Assembly (NCBI GenBank): GCA_003444595.1
Contig: DLUO01000122.1
Span: 1 to 7,239 of the forward strand
DNA: 7,239 bases
DNA from: Bacillota bacterium
GTDB lineage: Bacteria > Bacillota > Dethiobacteria > DTU022 > UBA8154
Direction: 5' to 3'
The first letter of the stretch is position 1, and every line of letters begins with the position of its first letter. Shown here one piece after another: positions 1 through 6,475 of the stretch. The position numbers and the translations under genes were made by a program. The notes under the pieces are model-generated. The model was not told the origin of the DNA and searched no databases. It saw only the letters and a list, made by a program, of their open reading frames with translations.

Positions 1-19
1 AGATGTGTATAAGAGACAG
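1..19 (+). other. Nextera/Tn5 mosaic-end adapter remnant (artefact)
   Basis: These 19 bases are identical to the transferred strand of the Tn5 mosaic end used in Nextera/Illumina tagmentation libraries. It lies flush with the contig edge, as untrimmed adapter does. Read in frame with the first gene it gives the spurious peptide start MCIRDR, whose ATG at position 3 is not a biological start codon. It should be trimmed, and it is not evidence of a transposon in the organism. Confidence 0.97.
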
Positions 20-1334
20 GCAAGAGGTACAGTTTCAAAAACTGCTGTCACCGAAAGACCCCGAGGGGAATGACGTTAAATTTCAAAGCCCCGAAGCGGA
101 GGCTAACTATAAGGCCAATATAAACAGGGTTAAAGACGCTATTCAAATGAAAAAAACTCCGGATAGGATTCCGGTTGTGATTTTTCCCAGCATGTTCCCC
201 TACTATTTTGCCGGGATAACGCCCAAAGACGCCATGTATGACTATGATTTATGCGTTTCTGCATTTAAGAAATTCATACTGGAGTTTAAACCGGACATGC
301 ACATAGGAGCTTCGGCTCCCGGCCCGGGAAGGTTTTTTGAACTGGTTGACTACAAGCTGTATGTCTGGCCCGGACATGGGGTTGCACCGGAGCATTGCTA
401 CCAGTGTATTGAAAAAGAATACATGAAAGCGGATGAGTATGATCTGCTGCTTATGGATCCCTCCTTCTATTTTAGAAATTTTTACCTGCCGCGTGTATAC
501 GGCGCTTTAGAGGGATTCACGATGCTTCCGCCATTTACCGGTATACTCGAAATGTACGGAGTTGCCTTTAACTTCATTCCCTTTGGATTACCGCCTGTTC
601 AGGAGACCTATAAGAAACTCTTTGAAGCCGGGGCTGAAGCCTTGAAATGGGCAGGCGCTATGGGCGCCAGCGATGCCGAACTAAGATCGTTGGGATTCCC
701 GAATATCTTGGGAGGATATTCCAAGGCACCTTTTGACGTAATCGGCGACACTCTGAGGGGTACCCGCGGCATAATGCTGGATATGTACCGTCAGCCCGAT
801 AAGCTGATCAAAGCGCTGGAACAGCAGGTTCCCATCATGATCGCCATGGGTATTGCCAGTATGCAGCAGACCGGTAATCCCCTTATTTTCATGCCCCTCC
901 ATAAGGGTGCCGACGGTTTTCTGTCAGATGAGCAGTTTAAAAAATTTTACTGGCCTTACTTAAAACAGGTTATCGAAGGATTGATTGAAGGCGGATGCAT
1001 CCCCTTCCCTGCCCTCGAAGGACGTTGGAATTCACGTCTGGAAATTATGAAAGACATTCCGGAGGGCAAAACCTTATGGATGATTGACCAATCGGATATG
1101 GTGAAAGCGAGGAAAACCATAGGTGAGAAAGCCTGCCTTGCCGGTAACGTTCCTTCTTCCCTGTTGCAGTTGGGTACTCCGGAAGAAGTCAAGGATTACT
1201 GCAAGAAGCTGATCGATGCCGTAGGCCGAGACGGCGGCTTCATGCTGAGCAATGGGGCCTTCTTTGATGAAGCCAAACCGGAAAATGTCAAGGCTATGGT
1301 TGATATCGGCAAGGAATACGGAATATATAAATAG
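20..1334 (+). CDS. Uroporphyrinogen decarboxylase (URO-D) family protein, 5' partial
   Basis: About 437 genuine residues remain. The first native codon is CAA at 21, and everything before it is adapter, so the true start lies outside the window. The sequence follows the URO-D/corrinoid-methyltransferase barrel: an early DRIPVVIF strand (nt about 165-185), a central LHKGADGFLSDEQFKKFYWP segment (nt about 900-955), GNVPSSLLQLGTPEEV late, and LSNGAFFDEAKPENVKAM near the end. The RPPVW/MRQAGRYLPEY signature of true HemE is absent. Where MtaA/MtbA-type methyltransferases carry His-x-Cys and a later Gly-Cys as zinc ligands, I read ALEG (nt about 1011-1022) and NGA (nt about 1251-1259), so a canonical zinc methyltransferase role is doubtful. 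Family assignment is firm; the substrate is unknown. Relatives often act in corrinoid-dependent methyl transfer in anaerobes. The gene ends in TAG, with a second in-frame stop four codons on. Confidence 0.88.
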
Positions 1335-1430
1335 AATATTGGTGTATAATCGGCGGACAGCCAGCAACGAGGGGAATACAGCCAACCGGGTTTGGGGCAT
1401 AAAGAGCGCGATTCAGGGGGGTACTCTGTC

Positions 1431-1623
1431 ATGATCGTTATTACGGTAAAGGGAGTTGCCGCTATCGGCAAACTGATTGGTGACGGGGGGGAGAGAGATT
1501 CTCCTTCCCCCCGGTTCTACTCTAGGCGATCTTCTTAAGTCACTTGGTGAAAAATGCGGGGAAGCGTTTAAAAAGAGGATTTTAGCCGGGGATAGCCGTA
1601 GAACAAAGATAAATAAACAATAA
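1431..1623 (+). pseudogene. MoaD/ThiS-like small protein, frameshifted and C-terminally short
   Basis: ATG at 1431, behind a G-rich SD-like stretch (1416-1421), opens a frame beginning MIVITVKGVAAIGKLIGDGG. That frame derails after the seven-G run at 1485-1491 and stops at 1538. In the +1 frame the sequence continues as REILLPPGSTLGDLLKSLGE and on to a TAA at 1621-1623. Removing one G joins the two into one protein of about 63 residues. The beta-strand start, then a 'LPPGSTLGDLL..LG' turn and helix, is the pattern of beta-grasp MoaD/ThiS sulfur carriers. The family normally ends in Gly-Gly, which is activated by adenylation; here the frame ends KINKQ, so the C-terminal third is missing. A working carrier is therefore unlikely unless both defects are sequence errors. 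The family call rests on pattern recognition only. Confidence 0.55.
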
Positions 1624-1626
1624 TGG

Positions 1627-1634
1627 AAAGGAGG
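1627..1634 (+). promoter_or_regulatory. Strong Shine-Dalgarno with no start codon at normal distance
   Basis: AAAGGAGG is a near-perfect anti-16S match. The next plausible start is the ATG at 1682, 47 bases beyond, and no ATG, GTG or TTG sits 5-12 bases downstream. The receptor frame is open back through this site (ELFFLSQRKRKSGVGI before the ATG), so a small deletion or non-standard start at the receptor's 5' end is possible. Otherwise this is a stranded remnant of the truncated gene upstream. Confidence 0.5.
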
Positions 1635-1681
1635 AACTGTTTTTTCTTAGTCAGCGAAAAAGAAAAAGCGGTGTTGGAATT

Positions 1682-2545
1682 ATGGATATTCTGGAACAAC
1701 CTGCTGACGGAAACATAGCGGAGAGAAAGTATACTTTGCTGGAGGCAGTGCTTAAAATTGCCCCTTTAATTCAAAAGCTGGTTCCCCTGGATTGTTCGGT
1801 GGCCGTAACTGATCGTGAAAAGTTTCTTGCAGATCATTTACCACAGGGCTTTGACTTCAGAGACAATACAGGTAAGCCGATCCCTAAAGAAAGCGGCGTC
1901 TATAGAGCTATTCACTCGGGCAACCCCCAAGCTTCCGTCTTGCCCAAAGAAATTTACGGGGTTCCCTTCAAATCTGTCACAGTGCCTGTTAAAGACGAGT
2001 CGGATAATATTATCGGCTGTATCGCTTTGGGGCTTAGTCTAAAAACCCAGGAAACTCTCGTGGAGGCGGCGCATTCTTTTGCCTCTACGCATGAAGAGAT
2101 TGTTGTTGCCACTGAAGAAGTGGCCGCTTCAGCACAGGAGCTTTTTGCCGAGATGGAAGTTCTTAACGGCCTGCAGAAAAAAATGGTTGAGCTGGTGGAA
2201 AGGACAGAGGCGATCCTGGATTTTATCAGGAAAATAGCGGCAAATTCAAATTTATTGGGGTTGAATGCTGCTATTGAGGCCGCCAGGGTAGGTAAAGAGG
2301 GACGCGGTTTTGAAGTTGTAGCGACTGAGATTCGTAAAATGGCGGAAAACAGCTCCAAATCGGTGGAAGATATCAAAGAAATTATTGGGACGATAAAGCA
2401 GAGAGTCGTCGAGATAAGCGATGAAATATCTAAAGTTTTGGAAATATCCCAGCATCAGGCCTCGTCAACCCAGGAAATAACCGCTTCTATCCAGGGATTG
2501 ATGACTTATGTCGAAGACATTAAAAAAATTGCCGAGATGCTTTAA
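1682..2545 (+). CDS. Soluble methyl-accepting chemotaxis-type receptor with N-terminal sensor domain
   Basis: A 287-residue protein. Residues about 17-123 form a compact alpha/beta sensor domain with 'YTLLEAVLKIAPLIQKLV', 'VAVTDREKFLA', 'KPIPKESGVYRAI', 'VPKEIYGVPFKSVTVPVKDE'-like segments (the third last reads LPKE), ending IIGCIALGLSLKTQE. Residues about 130-287 are a helical signalling domain. Its hairpin tip, about 181-224, holds IAANSNLLGLNAAIEAARVG and GRGFEVVATEIRKMAENS, the signature that binds CheA/CheW in chemotaxis receptors. There are no membrane segments and no HAMP domain, so it should act in the cytoplasm, sensing an internal ligand or redox/metabolic state. The architecture and length are, as I recall, common in Desulfitobacterium-like Firmicutes. 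The chosen ATG has only a weak SD close by; a strong SD lies 47 bases upstream. The ligand is unknown. Confidence 0.88.
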   Translation: MDILEQPADGNIAERKYTLLEAVLKIAPLIQKLVPLDCSVAVTDREKFLADHLPQGFDFRDNTGKPIPKESGVYRAIHSGNPQASVLPKEIYGVPFKSVTVPVKDESDNIIGCIALGLSLKTQETLVEAAHSFASTHEEIVVATEEVAASAQELFAEMEVLNGLQKKMVELVERTEAILDFIRKIAANSNLLGLNAAIEAARVGKEGRGFEVVATEIRKMAENSSKSVEDIKEIIGTIKQRVVEISDEISKVLEISQHQASSTQEITASIQGLMTYVEDIKKIAEML

Positions 2546-2565
2546 ATCCTGGCTGTGTAAATGAA

Positions 2566-2602
2566 AAGATGCCCTATCCCATTTCGCGGATAAGGGCATC
2601 TT
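2566..2602. terminator. Hairpin between convergent genes, probable bidirectional terminator
   Basis: The left arm AAGATGCCCTATCC (2566-2579) pairs with GGATAAGGGCATCTT (2588-2602) with one bulged base, around a short loop. It lies 20 bases after the receptor stop and 15 bases before the end of the minus-strand DUF4013 gene. Only short T-rich tails follow (TTTTC on the minus strand, TTGCTGTTTA on the plus), so termination is likely but not textbook. Confidence 0.75.
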
Positions 2603-2617
2603 GCTGTTTATGACCGT

Positions 2618-3256
2618 TTAGGATACACTGTCGCTTTTAGACACGGATGCATTACGGTATATCTCTCCAAAAAGGAAGCAGGCGGTACAGGCGATATAGA
2701 AACCTCCCAGGATGCTGATAATCCAGCCGATGACAGGGATTTCTGACACTATCCCCAAGATTATACAAAGAACGATAATAACTACATAAGCTATAAGGTA
2801 ATTATTGATGCTGGACGAGATGTAAGAGAAAATAGTTTTTAAATCAAATGCGGAAGCAAAGCTTTCTGTGCGGACATAATGAGTCAGGGCCATGGGTAAG
2901 AGGAAGCCTATCACTATGGCAATGATGAATGAAATAAAATATCCGCCAACGAGTAACCCCAGCCCTCCCCTGAAGGCCGCGCCGCCACCGGTAATGGCGC
3001 CGACGATTAAGGGGATAAGCATGTAAATAAAGCCGATAATAAAAAACATAAAACCTCTGACAAACTTTTCCCCGAAATTTCCCCATTCAGGCATTTCCTG
3101 CTGTTCATTAATAATATTGCTCATCAACTGGTAAAGATAACCCAGGGAAATAAAATTTATAATGGGGATAATACTCAAAACAGCACCCACAATAATTTTT
3201 ACAAAATTTCCCTGTTCAGCAACCGGAAACCGCAAGGCGCGCTCAATATTTACCAT
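2618..3256 (-). CDS. DUF4013 domain multi-pass membrane protein
   Basis: A 212-residue hydrophobic protein whose N-terminus, INIERALRFP-like then IIVGAVLSIIPIINFISLGY, matches the opening of DUF4013 proteins ('..FPF..-W..KI.IGG.L.LIPI.N....GY'). I count about six membrane segments: residues about 20-45, 68-88, 95-130 (probably two helices) and 150-195 (two). Short loops and a polar tail (KSDSVS) complete it. The family function is unknown; members are small integral membrane proteins of bacteria and archaea. The start is well supported: on the minus strand AAGGGAGGT (plus-strand 3264-3272) lies 7 bases before the ATG. The upstream DNA (3280-3345) is very AT-rich and holds TATAAT and TATACT on the minus strand, but I see no convincing -35 box. 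It converges on the receptor gene across a hairpin, so it is its own transcription unit. Confidence 0.88.
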   Translation of the reverse strand: MVNIERALRFPVAEQGNFVKIIVGAVLSIIPIINFISLGYLYQLMSNIINEQQEMPEWGNFGEKFVRGFMFFIIGFIYMLIPLIVGAITGGGAAFRGGLGLLVGGYFISFIIAIVIGFLLPMALTHYVRTESFASAFDLKTIFSYISSSINNYLIAYVVIIVLCIILGIVSEIPVIGWIISILGGFYIACTACFLFGEIYRNASVSKSDSVS

Positions 3257-3413
3257 TCGCTACACCTCCCTTCCAACATATTTAGTATAATTTAGCAAAA
3301 GCCTATCTTTATTATACTATATTTATCGTTAAAAAAACAGAAAATTAAATAATTGTAAAAAAATTAACAGTATTTAGGATTCGCAATATTTTCTATCTGA
3401 ACAATTCTTCTTA

Positions 3414-3462
3414 TTGAAAGTTGCTGAGGCCAAATGTATAATATTACCATAGGCAGAGGAGG
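3414..3462 (+). promoter_or_regulatory. Sigma-A-type promoter and SD driving the helicase-nuclease module
   Basis: TTGAAA (3414-3419) and TATAAT (3437-3442) are separated by exactly 17 bases, a near-consensus vegetative promoter. Transcription would start near 3449. AGAGGAGG (3455-3462) then lies 9 bases before the ATG at 3472. Its quality contrasts with the damage in the genes it serves, so the module was probably expressed until recently or its RNA still is. No operator repeats were seen. Confidence 0.7.
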
Positions 3463-3471
3463 TTTTTAAAG

Positions 3472-3664
3472 ATGTGGAAAATCGACTTTAGCGAGTCGTT
3501 TCACCACGAACCTTGGCGGGATTTTTATGCCCGCTATTAAAACTTAAAGAGCAAAAAATATTCAACAGGTATAATGTTTGTTGGGCAGAAGGGCAAATTG
3601 GAGAAGATTACACCATCTTAAAAGCTGGCTTGAACTAATTGTGGCTGAGGGGAAGGGAACCTGA
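3472..3664 (+). pseudogene. Small conserved-looking protein (about 64 aa) with two single-base frameshifts
   Basis: ATG at 3472 sits behind a strong SD and gives MWKIDFSESFHHEPWRDFYA then RY before a TAA at 3538-3540. Adding one base there (a lost T) continues the protein in a second frame: LKLKEQKIFNRYNVCWAEGQ, then IGEDYTILKAGL. That frame stops at 3636-3638. Adding one more base gives LIVAEGKGT and a TGA at 3662-3664. The corrected length is exactly 65 codons including the stop, and the stop overlaps the helicase start as ATGA, the classical sign of translational coupling. That arithmetic is the main evidence that this is one decayed gene and not three chance frames. I do not recognise the family. 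It is rich in aromatic and charged residues, has no membrane segment, and probably was a small partner of the helicase. Alternatively the 22-residue frame alone is a leader peptide. Confidence 0.6.
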
Positions 3665-4431
3665 TGATCAACTGGAATGATTTTGAGGAAGCGGTTGTCA
3701 GTCACCTTAATAGAGATATAAGTAGACAGAACAACCCGAACCAAAATGATGCTGTAAGGTCTTCATTAAACAAACCTTTGTTCATAGTTGCAGGTCCAGG
3801 TAGCGGTAAAACAACGGTTATTGCCTTAAGAGTTCTAAAATTAATTTTTGTAGATGATATAGATCCATCTTCAATTTTAGCAACAACCTTTACACGAAAA
3901 GCTGCCGCGGAGTTAAGATCGAGAATTCTTGCCTGGGGCGATCAGCTTAGACATCTCTTCATGCTTAATCCAGGCTATAGTCATGTAAGGAATCAATTAA
4001 GGAAAATAAACTTTAATCAAATTATCACAGGAACATTAGATAATATCGCTGAAGAAATTTTAGGAGATTACCGCGCTCCTGGAATTTCTTCTCCTCTTGT
4101 TATTGAAGATTTTGTCTCTAATGCATTGATGATTCGGGTTGGACTTTTCAACCGTAGAAGGTATGATAATAGGGCACTGAAGAATTTTATTGCCAAATTG
4201 AGAGGAACTTCATGGGGTCTTAATCTATCAGAGATAAGTGCTACTATCCGGGAAGTAAAAGACCGATTCTATCACGACCAGGTGAATGTTAGCCAATTTA
4301 GTAACAACGCTAATCATCCAGGCATTCCAATATTATGTGATGCCATAAACGATTATAATTTGGAGTTGCAAAGCAGAATTTTATTTGATTTTGCGCGATT
4401 AGAGCAGGAATTTTTTAGACTTAGTTTATAA
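3664..4431 (+). pseudogene. UvrD/Rep-type SF1 helicase, N-terminal fragment
   Basis: This 255-residue piece carries the first half of a superfamily 1A DNA helicase: a Q-motif (NPNQNDAV, residues about 24-31), Walker A/motif I (AGPGSGKTT, 43-51), motif Ia (ILATTFTRKAAAEL, 71-84) and motif Ib (TGTLDNIAEEIL, about 122-133). It then runs through a 1B-like region to FDFARLEQEFFRLSL, where UvrD proteins lead shortly into the DEYQDT Walker B motif. The frame ends there with TAA, and no Walker B follows in any plus frame I examined. ATP hydrolysis should therefore be impossible. The start at 3664 has an SD (GAGGGGAAGGG, 3647-3657) and overlaps the preceding gene's stop. Intact relatives translocate on single-stranded DNA. 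The base composition is clearly more AT-rich than that of the URO-D gene. It belongs with the fragment at 4433-5080. Confidence 0.85.
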
Positions 4432-4432
4432 A

Positions 4433-5080
4433 TTGGTTACTTGGTTATCTAATATGCAAAACGACATAGAAGGTTTAGTGTATCTTGAGGCAATAACACG
4501 AACCATTTGCCAGGCAGGACTGTTTGGTCATTTTGGTGGACAAATTATTTTTGACCCGAGAAATCTAGATTTGGAGACAGCGTCTATTAGAGAAGCTCTA
4601 TGGAACATTTTTGTGCCTATGGCGACAGGTGCAATTGAAATCGATGAAGATCTTCTTGACACCCTGCCGCCTGATAGACTAAATATTATGTCTATTCATC
4701 AAGCGAAGGGGTTAGAATTTCCCCTAGTTATAGTAGACGTAGGCTCTGATTTTAGAGATTTAAGATCCGCAGATTTTAAGAGATTCCCACGAAGTGGCGG
4801 TAAGAGTTGCAACATGGAGGATGAACTTAGACCTTATTCTCCTTTAGGACAACCAAGAAGGGCAGCTTTGGATAGAGCATTTGACGATTTGGTAAGACAA
4901 TATTTTGTAGCTTTTAGTAGAGCTCAAGATGTTCTGTTGCTGGTTGGTTTAAATAGTGTAAGAAATGGATATTATACTCAATCCGGTCAAAAAAAAGCAA
5001 TACCAAATATCGCTACTGGTTGGGATAGGAATGGAAATTGGCACTGGGGAGAAGGTTTACATAATTTAATTCATGTATAG
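4433..5080 (+). pseudogene. UvrD/Rep-type SF1 helicase, C-terminal fragment
   Basis: This 215-residue frame opens with a TTG one base after the previous fragment's stop and has no SD, so it is a continuation and not a separate gene. It begins within the 2A/2B part (LEAITRTICQAGLFGHFGG, about 18-36). It then has motif V (SIHQAKGLEFPLVIV, about 87-101) and motif VI with its arginine finger (RQYFVAFSRAQDVLLL, about 155-170). Motifs II, III and IV, which should lie between the two fragments, are absent, so the split is an internal deletion plus a frame change and not a simple point frameshift. UvrD-type proteins of this layout are usually well above 650 residues, against about 470 here, so several hundred codons are probably lost. 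The nuclease gene starts 10 bases downstream. Confidence 0.82.
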
Positions 5081-5090
5081 GGGTGAAAGG

Positions 5091-5957
5091 ATGTCATTAT
5101 CCGTAAGAGGACAACCGTATAAAATTCCGGAATATAGCTTAACCGGTGATTTATTAGCGTATCTTGTATGCGGTCTTCAATATAGATACTACAGTAGGGG
5201 TTCCCTGCCACCATCTACACCGGTTCAATTATGGTTTGGAGAGTTTATTCACGGCGTTATGGAAGAGGCTTATCTTGAGTGGAAACAGAGTCAACGAAGA
5301 AAGCGATTTCCATGGAATTGGGATCCTGATATTAGAGAAATTGAACTGCGAATTAATCAGAGATTAAGAACAAGAGGGTTAAATCCTCCGCCAAGGCTTT
5401 TTTGCCCTTATGATTCTTCTTTTAATAGAGAAGGGTGGTGTTCTGATACCAATCATCCGCACCGGCTCATTGCAAGTGAGAGAACCGAGGCAGCAATTAA
5501 TACGTGGGGGCAGCATTTATTTCCTTTAATTGATGACCCTGAGGTTAGATTAAAAGGGATTCGGGAAATGCCTAATTATCAACCCGGAATCAGCAGGTGT
5601 AATTATTATGGAATAACTGGTGTTATTGATGTGATAAGTTCTGTGAATCTCCAGGATGCGCCTTCCGGAAATCTAATTTTACATTACATACATCAAAATC
5701 ATGAATTACAGCAAATAATAACTAACCTTGCCACTACAGAGTACGAGATAATTATTGATTATAAGGGGATGAGAAGACCTCCTACAAACGATCCAACCTG
5801 GCAGCACCATGAATGGCAAATACTGACTTATGCGTGGTTACGCTCTCAGCAACCCCAGTCTATATCTATTGTTGCTGGTATTATTTTTTATCTCAATGAA
5901 CTGGCTTTGTCCATAGAGGATCTGAGGGAGCTCCAAAAAGATATAGCTAATAATTAG
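5091..5957 (+). pseudogene. PD-(D/E)XK (RecB/Cas4-like) nuclease, N-terminal part ending at an amber codon
   Basis: Residues are counted from ATG 5091, preferred because AGGGGTG lies 5 bases upstream; an in-frame ATG at 5073 overlaps the helicase stop and has no good SD. The 288 residues contain Cys27 (LAYLVCGLQYRYYS), His54 (GEFIHGVMEEAY), Asp180 (GITGVIDVIS), Asp223-Tyr-Lys225 (EIIIDYKG) and Gln243-x3-Tyr247 (HEWQILTYAWLR). This is the ordered H, D, D/E-x-K and QxxxY set of the RecB/AddB/Cas4 nuclease family. The frame is interrupted by TAG at 5955-5957, and the same frame then continues to 6299 with matching C-terminal features. The catalytic core is complete before the stop, but three of the four predicted Fe-S cysteines lie after it, so the truncated product would probably be unstable. 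An intact protein would be about 402 residues. Confidence 0.83.
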
Positions 5958-5966
5958 ACAGATGTA

Positions 5967-6299
5967 ATGCCACAGGGATTGGATTTACAAGCCATCCAAA
6001 ATTGGAGTCGAAACACTACTCCCCCTGTTCTTACCAGGCCATTTAGAGAGCAAAGATCTATTCGCATTGTACCTATTAATGACAGTTATATCCAAAAAGC
6101 TCTTCAAAAATTTGACCGTGTTGTAAGCGAGATCGAGTCCTGTGTGATTTCAGAAATGTCAGGGAGGGGCATTATATCTTCTTGGGTCTCGAACCCAATT
6201 GAAAGAAATTGTACAGCATGTGATTTCAAGACCTTTTGTAATGCAGCAAATACCAATATTCAAAAGTCTGGCGGGCCTTATTCTCCAACTGTGCCTTAA
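5967..6299 (+). pseudogene. PD-(D/E)XK nuclease, C-terminal Fe-S part beyond the amber codon
   Basis: This stretch is in the same frame as the nuclease N-terminal part, resuming right after the TAG at 5955-5957 (the first codons read TDV before the ATG at 5967). Near its end it carries Cys-x2-Cys-x5-Cys in ERNCTACDFKTFCNAA, which would be residues about 374, 377 and 383 of the joined protein. With Cys27 this gives the C...C-x2-C-x5-C arrangement that binds a 4Fe-4S cluster in AddB and Cas4 nucleases and clamps the fold. The preceding FREQRSIRIVPI and the LQKFDRVVSEIE helix are consistent with the end of such a nuclease. There is no SD before 5967, so separate translation is unlikely. The amber is one transition from CAG, which suggests a Gln codon was mutated. 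Confidence 0.78.
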
Positions 6300-6304
6300 G
6301 GGAA

Positions 6305-6418
6305 ATGATTGATAGGATGCAGTTAAAATCCTTTTTACCGGATTAGGAAAATCGGTTAGATCCGGATTTCAGCTCTATTGATGACGAATATTCTGCCCTG
6401 GAAAGCATGGAATTGTGA
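6305..6418 (+). pseudogene. Tiny reading frame with internal TAG, possible gene remnant
   Basis: ATG at 6305, six bases after the nuclease stop, gives MIDRMQLKSFLPD and then TAG (6344-6346). The same frame continues ENRLDPDFSSIDDEYSALES and MEL to a TGA at 6416-6418. The acidic, hydrophobic-spaced second half looks like the end of a real protein and not random translation, and the spacing fits a fourth member of the operon. No family is recognised. It may be a deletion remnant of a longer gene or a chance frame. It is the second TAG within 400 bases that interrupts what seems to be a continuous frame. Confidence 0.3.
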
Positions 6419-6475
6419 TATATGTAAAAGTATTGAGATACATGTAGTTATATAAAAAAAAAGGAGTGAGCTTTG

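Noticed and set aside
1345..1350. TATAAT after the URO-D gene as a promoter for the MoaD-like gene
   Set aside because: No -35-like sequence 16-18 bases upstream (the region reads AATATA), so the match is probably chance in AT-rich DNA.
1252..1434. A 60-codon plus-strand frame whose TGA overlaps the ATG at 1431
   Set aside because: Most of it lies inside the URO-D gene in another frame, its start has no SD, and the peptide has no recognisable family pattern.
3570..3575. TATAAT inside the small broken gene as a second promoter for the helicase
   Set aside because: There is no -35 box at suitable spacing, and the upstream promoter at 3414-3442 explains expression.
3664..6299. CRISPR-Cas locus, suggested by the Cas4-like nuclease
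   Set aside because: No repeat-spacer array and no cas1, cas2 or effector genes in the window; the nuclease pairs with a UvrD-type helicase instead.
6338..6365. CCGGAT/ATCCGG inverted repeat after the nuclease as a terminator
   Set aside because: The arms are only 6 bases, the loop is 16 bases, no T-run follows, and it lies within the tiny reading frame.
6419..6475. preQ1 riboswitch in front of the queuosine-precursor transporter
   Set aside because: The A-rich leader resembles only the tail of the motif; no C-rich loop or supporting stem was found.
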